DNA of 22,631 nt from Burkholderiales bacterium. GTDB taxonomy: Bacteria > Pseudomonadota > Gammaproteobacteria > Burkholderiales > Burkholderiaceae_C. The translations under genes and the position numbers were made by a program. The stretch is taken from NCBI GenBank assembly GCA_025352345.1, contig JANXTP010000395.1, forward strand, positions 1-22,631. The letters run 5' to 3'. The notes beneath the pieces were generated by a model. It ran no database searches, had not been told where the DNA came from, and saw only the letters and a program-made list of their open reading frames with translations. Shown piece after piece: positions 7,249 through 14,237 of this stretch (position 1 is the stretch's first letter; every line of letters begins with the position of its first letter).

Positions 7249-8100
7249 TCAGGGCGCGTTTCGAAGCAGCGGTGGCAAGCCGACCGGCGTGCCCAGGGCG
7301 CAGGCCACACCGCGCTGAACCGCCGAGTCGCGGCAGGCGCGGGCGGCATCCTCGCCCGCGCTGCCGGCCACCTGCTGGCAGCTCTGTTCGTCGTAGGCCG
7401 CGATGCGGCTGCAAGCCGCGGGCGTGCGGCTGCGCATGTCGTCCTGGGTCGGGCGTGCCACGCGTTCTGTGGTGAGTTCGGGAGCCGTCTCGGGTTCAAC
7501 GGCTTCGGGTTCGGCCGGCGGCGTTGAGTTGGCTGGCTGAGCCGGCCGCCGCGATCGAGGCGCTGAGGCTGGTGAGACAGAAGATGGCGACGGCATGGCC
7601 TCCGATTTGGCTACCACGAACGCTGCCGCCATCTCGGCCGCACTCGGTGCAACGAATTGCCATTCCCGATACGAGGCCGACGACGGCACCGAAAACCCGG
7701 CGACCACAAAGGTGCGCGGATAAGGCTTGCGGTCAGACAGACTGTGCACGCCGACGATGCCACCGTCAGGCAACCGGATCAGCCCCCACTGATCGTCACC
7801 GGTCATCGGGTCGACATAGAGGCGGCGCAGGTGGCGCTTCGGCGTGATGTCACGGTCGTCGCGCAGCAGGTCGTCGAGGTGGCGTGGATACGGCAACGCA
7901 GGATCTGTCGAGTACACCCGGTAGTGCTCGATCGCGGCCGCGAATTGACGCCCGATGAACACCAGTTCGCGCTCGTCGTCGCGCTGCTTCGCAATGCGCC
8001 AGACCACGCTGGCCGCCAAAGCGGTCATCGCCAGCACGCTGATGAGGAACAGCACGCCGAGGTAGGTGTAGCCCTCGGAACGCGCACCGCGCGAGGTCAG
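7249..8100 (-). CDS. Atypical pseudopilin-like protein with Pro-rich C-terminal extension; probable CTG start
   Basis: This is about 283 residues if translation starts at CTG 8100-8098. GAGG lies 8 nt upstream of this codon. No ATG, GTG or TTG occurs in frame between the preceding gene's stop and the conserved sequence. The N-terminus (MTSRGARSEG-YTYLGVLFLISVLAMTALA) has the basic leader, Gly and hydrophobic helix of a prepilin, but position 5 of the mature helix is Gly instead of the usual Glu. The middle contains LRRLYVDPMTGDDQWGL...GVHSLS...YREWQF. It mirrors the LRRxPxDP and PYxxW blocks of the pseudopilins at 10817 and 11221. A Pro/Ala/Ser-rich linker and a cysteine-containing tail follow, with no counterpart in those two. 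The gene overlaps no neighbour and sits between a PEP-CTERM gene and tpsB. It is probably a minor pseudopilin; the start codon is the least certain point. Confidence 0.75.
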   Translation of the reverse strand: MTSRGARSEGYTYLGVLFLISVLAMTALAASVVWRIAKQRDDERELVFIGRQFAAAIEHYRVYSTDPALPYPRHLDDLLRDDRDITPKRHLRRLYVDPMTGDDQWGLIRLPDGGIVGVHSLSDRKPYPRTFVVAGFSVPSSASYREWQFVAPSAAEMAAAFVVAKSEAMPSPSSVSPASAPRSRRPAQPANSTPPAEPEAVEPETAPELTTERVARPTQDDMRSRTPAACSRIAAYDEQSCQQVAGSAGEDAARACRDSAVQRGVACALGTPVGLPPLLRNAP

Positions 8101-8110
8101 AGATGCGGCC

Positions 8111-8830
8111 TCAAGCGCGCTTGCGGCGCCAGGCGGCGCCGAGCGACAACAAGCCTGACCCGAGCAGCAGTGCCGCGGCCGGCACCGGCACCGCCGAGAC
8201 CGCGCCGTAGTCGTAGCGCACCGTGAACGACCCGCCAGCCAAGGCCGAACCGCCGAAGAACAGACCCGGCACCGAGGTGCCGCCGTAGCTGCCGCCCGTG
8301 CTGGTCGCCGTGAACAGCGCATTGCCCCCACCCAGGCCGATGTAGGCCGCGAAGTTGAACGGCAGCACATTGACCGAATTCGAGGCGGTGCCGGCAATGC
8401 CGGTGAACGAGCTGATCGGCAAGCCCGGGGTCGCGGTACCGCTCGGCAGCAAGGAGATGGCAACCGCAGTGACCGAGGTCGCGTCATGCGTGTTCGCTGT
8501 CACCGTGACCGGGATCGCCGCGAACGCATTGGTGAAAGTCTGCGGCGTGCCGAGGTTGTTGAACACGTCGATGCGGCCGACGATGTTCGACACCAGCGAC
8601 AAGGTCACGTTGTTCAGTGTGCCCAGGCTGCTGTTGAACAACGGGACTGAGAACGTCGTCGAAAACAGTATCGGGTTCGACGCGAGGGCGGTGTTGTATT
8701 CGATGAACGCGGCGTTCGCGGCGCTGGCGCACAGCACCAAGCTGCCGGTCAGAACGATCGATGGGATGTTCATGCGGTTCTTTCGCAAGGGCGTCAGGCC
8801 TGCCATGACGGCGCGGGATTCGTGTGTCAT
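8111..8830 (-). CDS. PEP-CTERM-type sorting domain protein
   Basis: The C-terminus reads VPVPAAALLLGSGLLSLG followed by AAWRRKRA and the stop codon, a typical exosortase sorting tail. The body is Ser/Thr/Asn/Gly-rich, about 180 residues long, with a signal-peptide core IVLTGSLVLCASAANA-A. The start at 8830 (239 residues) is chosen because its ATG overlaps the preceding stop as ATGA, with GGAG 10 nt upstream. A shorter start at 8773 (MNIPSIVLTG..., 220 residues) gives a more compact signal peptide but has a poor ribosome binding site. Translational coupling suggests it is made together with the 8827-9330 product. The function of the secreted body is not recognisable. The stop codon lies 10 nt before the probable start of the pseudopilin, so the genes form one unit. 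Confidence 0.85.
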   Translation of the reverse strand: MTHESRAVMAGLTPLRKNRMNIPSIVLTGSLVLCASAANAAFIEYNTALASNPILFSTTFSVPLFNSSLGTLNNVTLSLVSNIVGRIDVFNNLGTPQTFTNAFAAIPVTVTANTHDATSVTAVAISLLPSGTATPGLPISSFTGIAGTASNSVNVLPFNFAAYIGLGGGNALFTATSTGGSYGGTSVPGLFFGGSALAGGSFTVRYDYGAVSAVPVPAAALLLGSGLLSLGAAWRRKRA

Positions 8831-9330
8831 GCGGGAAGGGCTCCACCAAAGTTGCGCGACAGATCGCGTGTCGGTGTCGCGTCGTCCACCTTGTGAACGC
8901 CGCCAGACAGCCCGGTTAGGCGTGTGCCCGCGAGCCCGAGGGTGCCCATCACGAACAGCCACACCGCTGGCGGCAGCGGCACCGTCGACAGCGGGTCGAC
9001 ATTGGGTTGCGACAGCGGCAGCGGCAGCGACGCCACACTGGCTTGCACCAGCTCGAACGCGTCGCCGCGCTGCTGTGCGTGCACCGCCGCCACCAGGTTC
9101 CACAGCGACAGATCGACACTGCCGCGCAGATTCACCGACAGCGGATTGCGCCGCGCCGCAACCGTTGGCACGAAAACTGGCAGCTCACGGTTGTCGTTGA
9201 ATGAGATGCCGGGCACCACGATGACGTCAGGCGGCTGGCTGACGCTGACCGTGAGCGCTGCCGACACACCAGGCATCAGCATGGCGACCGCCGCGAGCGT
9301 CAGCAGGCCGGACTTGAACGAATTGAACAT
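8827..9330 (-). CDS. Small secreted protein with an internal VPLPP-type PEP-CTERM-like segment
   Basis: This gives 167 residues from ATG at 9330, with AAGGA 6 nt upstream. The signal peptide is MFNSFKSGLLTLAAVAMLMP...VSA-A. A Val/Pro-rich body of about 100 residues follows. VPLPPAVWLFVMGTLGLAGTRLTG at about residues 116-139 looks like the PxP-plus-helix of a PEP-CTERM tail. The Arg cluster after the helix is reduced to a single Arg, and about 28 extra polar residues follow (ending FGGALPA). It may be a degenerate or divergent sorting signal, or a helix that stays in the membrane. It overlaps the next gene by 4 nt (ATGA). It is probably the first gene of the PEP-CTERM, pseudopilin, tpsB and GT41 unit. 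Confidence 0.75.
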   Translation of the reverse strand: MFNSFKSGLLTLAAVAMLMPGVSAALTVSVSQPPDVIVVPGISFNDNRELPVFVPTVAARRNPLSVNLRGSVDLSLWNLVAAVHAQQRGDAFELVQASVASLPLPLSQPNVDPLSTVPLPPAVWLFVMGTLGLAGTRLTGLSGGVHKVDDATPTRDLSRNFGGALPA

Positions 9331-9412
9331 GATGAATCCTTGATTTCGATCGGATCAGCCGGCCGCGTGTACCGGACCCCAAAGCAGGTCCGGCGCACGC
9401 GGCCTTCGATCG

Positions 9413-9634
9413 TCAAGCAGCCGAACTCGACGAACTGCGCGAACCGGCATACCCCTCCAGCACCGCCTCGATTTGCTTGCGCCTCTGGCCGGCAGAGCCG
9501 ACCCGATGCACCAGCGCCTCTTCGAGCAAGGCAATCGCCTCCTGATTGACCGACCTGCGGTTGTCGAAAGCCTCGCGGCTGATCAACTCCTTCACCACCT
9601 GCGGCATCTTTTTGATGAACAAATCAACATCCAC
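9413..9634 (-). CDS. Small ribbon-helix-helix (Arc/FitA-like) DNA-binding protein
   Basis: This gives 73 residues from GTG at 9634-9632, chosen because GGAG lies 7 nt upstream and the similarity to Arc-type folds begins at once. Residues 1-40 contain the pattern of a short beta-strand (VDLFIKKMP) followed by two helices (VVKELISREAFDNRRSVNQE, then AIALLEEALVHR). This matches Arc-like domains, where the 'RRSVN.E' turn is typical. The C-terminus is a low-complexity Ser run (SRSSSSSAA). No toxin gene is adjacent, so it is more likely a stand-alone regulator than half of a toxin-antitoxin pair. It lies 82 nt upstream of the PEP-CTERM-like gene in the same direction and could control that unit; this is inference. 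Confidence 0.75.
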   Translation of the reverse strand: MDVDLFIKKMPQVVKELISREAFDNRRSVNQEAIALLEEALVHRVGSAGQRRKQIEAVLEGYAGSRSSSSSAA

Positions 9635-9790
9635 AGCGTTTCTCCACCAAAGCGTTGATAAATGGCACCACACCGTTACCCCGCTCCCACCCAAGAGGTG
9701 GCAAACGAATAGTAAAAAGGCACCATGACGGCACCAAGAAGGTATTGCGGCCATAACGACCCGAAATAGCTAGTCCGGCCAGTGGTGCAT

Positions 9791-9868
9791 GCGTTCGGGA
9801 ACGCCAATGGCTCAGGGCCTGCCGATGCCAGCGGAACGGGTTCCGGTGACACCGACAGGCCCTGAGCC
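9791..9868 (-). other. Structured intergenic element behind the epsA-like gene
   Basis: A perfect 13-bp inverted repeat (GGCTCAGGGCCTG at 9809-9821, complement at 9856-9868) encloses a smaller perfect hairpin (CGGAAC-GG-GTTCCG). A third perfect hairpin, GCGTTC-GG-GAACGC, lies at 9791-9804. The block starts 30 nt downstream of the regulator's stop codon. No U-run follows on either strand. It may be a compound terminator, a structured RNA or a small mobile-repeat remnant. The 264-bp gap (9635-9898) otherwise holds only the leader of the 9413-9634 gene. Confidence 0.5.
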
Positions 9869-9898
9869 GGTCAGCAGAAGGGGCGCTTCAGCGCATCG

Positions 9899-10672
9899 TC
9901 AGTCGGGGTGCAGGATGCCCAGGCTCATGGCGCGGGCGATCGCGTGGGTGCGGGTGTTCGAGTCGAGCTTGCGCAGGATCGCCTGGATGTGGTTCTTGAT
10001 CGTCCAGGGGCTGCAGCTCAGCAGCTCGGCAATTTCGGAATTGGTCTTGCCGGTCTTGATGAGGTTGAGGATCTCCTCCTGCCGGGGCGTGACCAGGCGA
10101 CCCGAGCGCTGGGTGTGAGTGCTGGAGGCTTCGCGTTCGGTGGCCAGCACCCGCAGGAAAGCGTTGTGCAGGTGCGGCACCAGCAGCTCGATGACATACC
10201 CGAGCCGCACATCGAGTTCACCCGACAGCCTCGAAAACACATAGAACGCTTCGGCCTTGCCGCGCGTGCCTATCACCAGCTGCGCAGCCAGGTTCTTCAG
10301 CTCGTTGTCTGCGACCAGCACCAGCAATTCTTCATCGGCAGGTCTGCCGCCGACCGACGGGCAGAAGATGACGCTGGACCGGTTGCCTTCGGCCGCGGCC
10401 AGCAGTCGCGGCATCAGGCCGTTCAGCGGGTCGGCGACGGTGTCGAAATGCTCCTGCCGGAAATAGCGACTGGCGCTGAAGCGATGCACCGACATGCCTT
10501 GTCGGGAACCATCCTCGATGCCGCAGATCAAGATCTCATGCGGGATCAGCGACTGCACCGAGCTCTGGCTCCAGACAAAGAACTGCTGTCGGCTCGACAC
10601 AAGGAATGAGGCTTCGACGGCATCCGCGTAGCGGCCACGGTCGACGTCATCCAGCCGGGGGGTTTGACTCAC
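9899..10672 (-). CDS. epsA: LuxR-type regulator resembling EpsA of PEP-CTERM/exopolysaccharide loci
   Basis: This gives 257 residues from GTG at 10672-10670, with GAGGA 9 nt upstream. An ATG eight codons earlier lacks a ribosome binding site. The N-terminal region contains SRQQFFVWSQSSVQSLIPHE followed by ILICG, which I recognise as typical of the EpsA regulators found with exosortase/EPS loci. The C-terminal 65 residues are a LuxR helix-turn-helix: TPRQEEILNLIKTGKTNSEI, then AELLSCSPWTIKNHIQAILRKL with a following Ala-rich helix. There is no receiver domain with a phosphoacceptor Asp motif and no obvious autoinducer domain. The gene lies 144 nt behind the last pseudopilin gene and upstream of the PEP-CTERM genes. 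It is plausibly their activator. The LuxR fold is certain; the EpsA identity is from memory of the family. Confidence 0.88.
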   Translation of the reverse strand: MSQTPRLDDVDRGRYADAVEASFLVSSRQQFFVWSQSSVQSLIPHEILICGIEDGSRQGMSVHRFSASRYFRQEHFDTVADPLNGLMPRLLAAAEGNRSSVIFCPSVGGRPADEELLVLVADNELKNLAAQLVIGTRGKAEAFYVFSRLSGELDVRLGYVIELLVPHLHNAFLRVLATEREASSTHTQRSGRLVTPRQEEILNLIKTGKTNSEIAELLSCSPWTIKNHIQAILRKLDSNTRTHAIARAMSLGILHPD

Positions 10673-10816
10673 GTTGGGACATCCTCGTAGACACATTCGC
10701 AGCGCAAGCGAGAGCCGCGTATTCGCACCGCGTGTGAGTGGCTGACGGTAAACACCGATAGTGACAATTTGTTGATTGCCGGCATCGCCCGGATCACGGC
10801 CTGAACGGCATCACGA

Positions 10817-11224
10817 TCACCAGCGCTCATAAGGCTCACCGTCGAGAGCGTTGCCGGATGCCCCGCTGCGCACGTCGTAGACGCCGTCGCGCACGTCGCC
10901 CTCAGGCGGCGGCAGCGTGACCCAGGTCGACACACTGTCGGTGATCGGATCGGGTGGCACGCGGCGCAGGTAGCGTTTGTCGACCAGCTCGTCCAAGGTC
11001 TGCGGGTAGCGCCCCCGGTCTGCCAGGAATTTGTCGATCGCGTCGCGCATGATGTGCAGGTCCTGCCGCAACACCGCTTCGCGGCTGCGCTCGACGCTGT
11101 GGAAATAGCGCGGCAGGGCCAGCGTCAGCAGGGTCGCGATGATGGCCATCACCACCATCAGTTCGACCAGGGTGAAGCCTGGTGTGCGGCTCGAACGCGT
11201 CGACCTGCGATGCACAGGACTCAC
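10817..11224 (-). CDS. Pseudopilin, GspG/PulG-like (third of the cluster)
   Basis: About 135 residues. The start is one of two consecutive GTG codons (11227 or 11224). The second forms a GTGA overlap with the previous stop codon and is preferred. The leader MSPVHRRSTRSSRTPG is basic and ends at Gly16. It is followed by FTLVELMVVMAIIATLLTLA, a classic type IV prepilin helix with Glu at mature position 5. The globular part has YPQTLDELVDKRYLRRVPPD and ends GEPYERW, closely paralleling the 11221-11694 protein. The product should be processed by a prepilin peptidase and enter a pseudopilus; no such peptidase is encoded here. It is the last gene of the overlapping secretion cluster. Confidence 0.9.
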   Translation of the reverse strand: MSPVHRRSTRSSRTPGFTLVELMVVMAIIATLLTLALPRYFHSVERSREAVLRQDLHIMRDAIDKFLADRGRYPQTLDELVDKRYLRRVPPDPITDSVSTWVTLPPPEGDVRDGVYDVRSGASGNALDGEPYERW

Positions 11225-11694
11225 CACTCACGGTACGGCCGACCGCCGATGCTGGTCTTCGGCGACAGCGAATACACATCGAACACATCTCGACCGGGTT
11301 GCGGGTTGTCGGTATCGCTCTCGTAGCTGCGCAGGCCCCAGGTGGTATCGGCCGGCAGGGCCGGGTCGGCCATCGGGTCGCGCGGCAGGCGCCGCAGGAA
11401 GTAGAGCTTCTTCGCCTGCGCACTGCCGGCATCGGGCACACCGTCCGTCAACGCGTTCAATGTCGGGGGGTAGCCCGACGCGTCGGCAGTCTTGGCAATG
11501 CGGCCGGCATCGGTCGCCGCTTTGAAAGCGTCAATGGCCTCGCGAATTTGCCGCAGTGCGCTGCGCAGTTCCTGCTCCTGTGTGCGTTGCACCGCCAGGT
11601 CGGCAAAGCTCATCGCGCCGCCGGCCAGCATCGCCAGGATCGCCACGGTGATCAGCAACTCGATCAGCGTGAAGCCGCGGGCGCGGGGGGTCAT
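11221..11694 (-). CDS. Pseudopilin, GspG/PulG-like (second of the cluster)
   Basis: 157 residues from ATG at 11694, which overlaps the secretin stop as ATGA. The short leader MTPRARG is followed by FTLIELLITVAILAMLAGGA, with Glu5 present. The helix continues into a long alpha-1 (QRTQEQELRSALRQIREAID). The C-terminal domain has LRRLPRDPMADP, WGLRSYESD, DVFDVYSLSP and the ending GRPYREW. The DP-x-W-G-L and DVYS elements are those of GspG-type pseudopilins, but the calcium loop of canonical GspG is not conserved. The shared end motif PYxxW marks it as a paralogue of the downstream pseudopilin. It acts in the inner membrane and periplasm as a pseudopilus subunit. Confidence 0.92.
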   Translation of the reverse strand: MTPRARGFTLIELLITVAILAMLAGGAMSFADLAVQRTQEQELRSALRQIREAIDAFKAATDAGRIAKTADASGYPPTLNALTDGVPDAGSAQAKKLYFLRRLPRDPMADPALPADTTWGLRSYESDTDNPQPGRDVFDVYSLSPKTSIGGRPYREW

Positions 11695-13670
11695 GGCACA
11701 GCCGGGGCCGGTGGTGGCGGCACCTCGGGCACTGGTTCGGGGTCGACTGCCTGGGGCTCATCCGGGTTGGACTCAGCACCGCCCCGACGTACACCACCAC
11801 CCGCCGGCATCGTCAGCTTTCCGGCACCCTGAACGCGCAGTGGCGGCGCGCCGACCGCGGCCTCGGTGCCACCCAGGTGTTCGTTGCGATCGGGGGTGCC
11901 CGTGGCCAGATTGCGCACGACCCGCGGCGTGATCAGCAGCACGATCTCGGTCTTGCTGCGGTCGGTGCGCTCGTTGGAGAACAGTCGGCCCAGCACCGGC
12001 AGGTCGATCAGCCAGGGCACACCGGTGGCCGCCTGGCGATCTTCGTCGCTGATCAGCCCGGCCAGCGCCTGGGTCTCGCCATCCTTGAGCCGCAGCGAGG
12101 TGGTCGCGAGCCGGGTGCCGATCTGGTAGGTCAGGCTGCCGGTGCGGCTGCGCACTTCACGCACGATGTTGCTGACCTCCAGGCTGACCTTGACGCCGAC
12201 CTCGTTGTCGAGGAACACGTTCGGCTCGACATCGAGCTTGAGCCCCACATCGAGGTAGGTCACCGATTCGGACACGCCGACGTTGGCGGTCGCGGTGGTG
12301 GTGATCACCGGCACGCGGTCGCCGATCAGGATGCGTGCCTTGTCGCGGTTGCGCACCCGGATGCGCGGGTTGGCGAGGATGTTGGTGTCGCCGTTCTCCG
12401 CGTGCAGGTTCACCGACGGGTTGTCGATGCCGATGCTGGAGCCGCGAATCTTGCGCAGCTTGTCGGCCGTCAGCTGCGTGGTGGTCAGCGTGTTGTTCTG
12501 CACCGTGGTGTTGCCGGTGGCGGTGGACACGACCGTCGCCGGGTTCTGCACGATGTTGAGCAAGGTGAACTTGCCCGGCGGGTCGACGCCGATTTCCGAC
12601 AAACGCGAGCGCTTGACTTCCAGCACCTCGACATCGAGCAGCACCTCGGGCTCGGCCAGGTCCTGCTCCGCGATCAGCTTGCCCGCCAGCGCGATCGCGG
12701 CGGCCGTGTCGCGCATCGTCAGGCTGTTGAGCTTTTCGTCGGCGTACAGGTCCTTGGTCTTCAGCACCGTCTTCAGCATCGTGAACACCGTCTTGGCTTC
12801 GGCATTCGACAGGTAGAAGGTCTTGACGCTCAGGTCCAGGTAGTCCTTCTGCTTGGCGGCGGTGTTCGGGTAGATCAGCACGGTGTTGTCGTTGAGCACC
12901 TTGCGTTCGAGCTGGTTGGTCACCGTCAGCACACCCACCACGTCGTCGATGCTGAGGTTGGCCACCGACAGCGTGACCTTGATGTCGGGCCGAACCTCGC
13001 GGTCGAACACGAAGTTGATGCCGGTGGTGCGCGACAGCGCGTCGAACACCGCTTTCAGGTTGGCGTCGCGGAAGTCGAGGGTGACCGGCTTGCGCAGGCC
13101 AGCCTTCAACGCTGGCGGCAGCGCCTCGGCTGACCGCCCGGCCTGCTCTTCGATCTGCCTCTTCAGCGCCAGCGCCCGCGCCTGTGTGGGGTTCTCAGAC
13201 AGCACCTGACGCAGGCGCTGCATCGCCTCGTCACGCCGGTCCTGCGCGATCAGCGACTGCGCCTCGTCGATGCGCTGCTGCTGGCGGCGCATCGACGCCA
13301 CCTCCTCCAGACCTGATCGCCCGCGCAGGTTGCCGGCATCGAGGCCGAGGACCCGTCGGTACAGCGCCGCAGCGTCTTCGAGCCGGCCGGTGTCGCGCAG
13401 GCCGTCGGCCTTCACCAGCAGCTGACTGATCTGCGTCTCGCGCTGGCGTATCACCAGCATCCGGTACTGGCGGTTGTCAGGTTCGAGGACCATGCCTTTC
13501 TCGATCTGCGACAAGCCTTCTTCGACCTGCCCCTTGTCGATCAGCTGCTGTCCCTGGCGCACGAACTCGCTGCCGGGCGCGCAGGCGGCCAGCGCGCCAG
13601 CGGCGATCAAGGTGAGTCCGCATTGAGCGCCCCATCGCCGACGTGAATGTGTACCGCGCAGCACGCTCAT
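11691..13670 (-). CDS. gspD: GspD/PilQ-family secretin lipoprotein with N-terminal TPR region
   Basis: This protein has 659 residues. The signal sequence ends in a lipobox, LAA-Cys30, so it should be an outer-membrane lipoprotein. Residues about 35-185 are TPR-like helices (for example GLSQIEKGMVLEPDN and AAALYRRVLGLDAGN). A secretin N0/STN region follows from KPVTLDFRDANLKAVFDALS to about residue 280, with N1-type sequence near KTFYLSNAEAKTVFTML. The secretin core carries ILIGDRVPVI, SVTYLDVGLKLDVEP, GLISDEDRQAATGVPWLIDL, LGRLF and TEIVLLITPRVV, the diagnostic secretin signature. A Pro-rich tail closes the protein. The lipid anchor plus TPRs could remove the need for a separate pilotin; this is inference. 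It overlaps both neighbours through ATGA junctions. Confidence 0.95.
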   Translation of the reverse strand: MSVLRGTHSRRRWGAQCGLTLIAAGALAACAPGSEFVRQGQQLIDKGQVEEGLSQIEKGMVLEPDNRQYRMLVIRQRETQISQLLVKADGLRDTGRLEDAAALYRRVLGLDAGNLRGRSGLEEVASMRRQQQRIDEAQSLIAQDRRDEAMQRLRQVLSENPTQARALALKRQIEEQAGRSAEALPPALKAGLRKPVTLDFRDANLKAVFDALSRTTGINFVFDREVRPDIKVTLSVANLSIDDVVGVLTVTNQLERKVLNDNTVLIYPNTAAKQKDYLDLSVKTFYLSNAEAKTVFTMLKTVLKTKDLYADEKLNSLTMRDTAAAIALAGKLIAEQDLAEPEVLLDVEVLEVKRSRLSEIGVDPPGKFTLLNIVQNPATVVSTATGNTTVQNNTLTTTQLTADKLRKIRGSSIGIDNPSVNLHAENGDTNILANPRIRVRNRDKARILIGDRVPVITTTATANVGVSESVTYLDVGLKLDVEPNVFLDNEVGVKVSLEVSNIVREVRSRTGSLTYQIGTRLATTSLRLKDGETQALAGLISDEDRQAATGVPWLIDLPVLGRLFSNERTDRSKTEIVLLITPRVVRNLATGTPDRNEHLGGTEAAVGAPPLRVQGAGKLTMPAGGGVRRGGAESNPDEPQAVDPEPVPEVPPPPAPAVP

Positions 13671-14227
13671 CCCCCACTCCTGAAGGTGACGGTCAGGCTC
13701 TGGTTGAGCGGCAGGTAGGTCAGCGTCATGTGCTTCTCGTTCATCTGCTCGACGCGGTAGACCGCATCGACGGTGTCCCCGGCCTTGACCGGCAGCACGC
13801 GGTCGCCCTGGGTGAAAAAAGTGGTGCGCACGCCGTCTTCCGACAGGCCGCCCAGGTAGGCATAGGGGAATGGCGGGGCGACCGGCTTCGGTGGCGGCGC
13901 GGTGTCTGCCTTGGCTGCGGGTGGCTGCCAGGAGACCGCATCGAACAAGTGGTTCTGCGATGCTCTGTCGGCATCGGCATCGTCGACAAGGGCGCGCTGT
14001 CTTGCATCGAGTCGCCCGAGCTGCACGCCGACCGCCGAAGCGTCGGGCGCCGCATTCGATGCGATGGATCGCGGCGGGGTTCGCAGGCGAGACGACGATG
14101 GCGCGGCAGGTTCGACGATCTGGTCATCGCTGCCCATCAGTGCGACCACGCGCTCGCCGATCAACGCGCTGCCGACCACGACGATCAACATGGCAGCGCG
14201 CTTGCGGGCAGGCGTCAACTCGGCCAT
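13667..14227 (-). CDS. PilP/GspC-like inner-membrane protein of the secretion apparatus
   Basis: 186 residues from ATG at 14227. A longer in-frame start at 14260 would overlap the previous gene by 23 nt and adds only polar residues. A short cytoplasmic segment (MAELTPARKR) is followed by one membrane span (AAMLIVVVGSALIG, residues 11-24) and a long flexible linker rich in Ala, Ser and Pro. The C-terminal domain contains PFPYAYLGGLSEDGVRTTFF, GDRVLPVKAGDTV and YRVEQMNEKHMTLTYLP, which resembles the secretin-contacting homology region of GspC and PilP. It probably links the inner-membrane platform to the secretin encoded immediately downstream. I recall relatives being labelled 'translation initiation factor' in some annotations; nothing here supports that. 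Confidence 0.85.
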   Translation of the reverse strand: MAELTPARKRAAMLIVVVGSALIGERVVALMGSDDQIVEPAAPSSSRLRTPPRSIASNAAPDASAVGVQLGRLDARQRALVDDADADRASQNHLFDAVSWQPPAAKADTAPPPKPVAPPFPYAYLGGLSEDGVRTTFFTQGDRVLPVKAGDTVDAVYRVEQMNEKHMTLTYLPLNQSLTVTFRSGG

Positions 14228-14237
14228 CGCACGTTGC

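Noticed and set aside
9809..9868. Ends of an insertion sequence
   Set aside because: The inverted arms are only 34 bp apart with no transposase between them and no flanking direct repeats that I can see.
11877..13133. Plus-strand open frame opposite the secretin gene
   Set aside because: It is an antisense shadow with an HRRV/QHR-rich composition and no start signal.
13667..14227. Translation initiation factor
   Set aside because: A single membrane span and a PilP/GspC-like periplasmic domain argue for an envelope component. That label, as I recall it from some annotations, is not supported.
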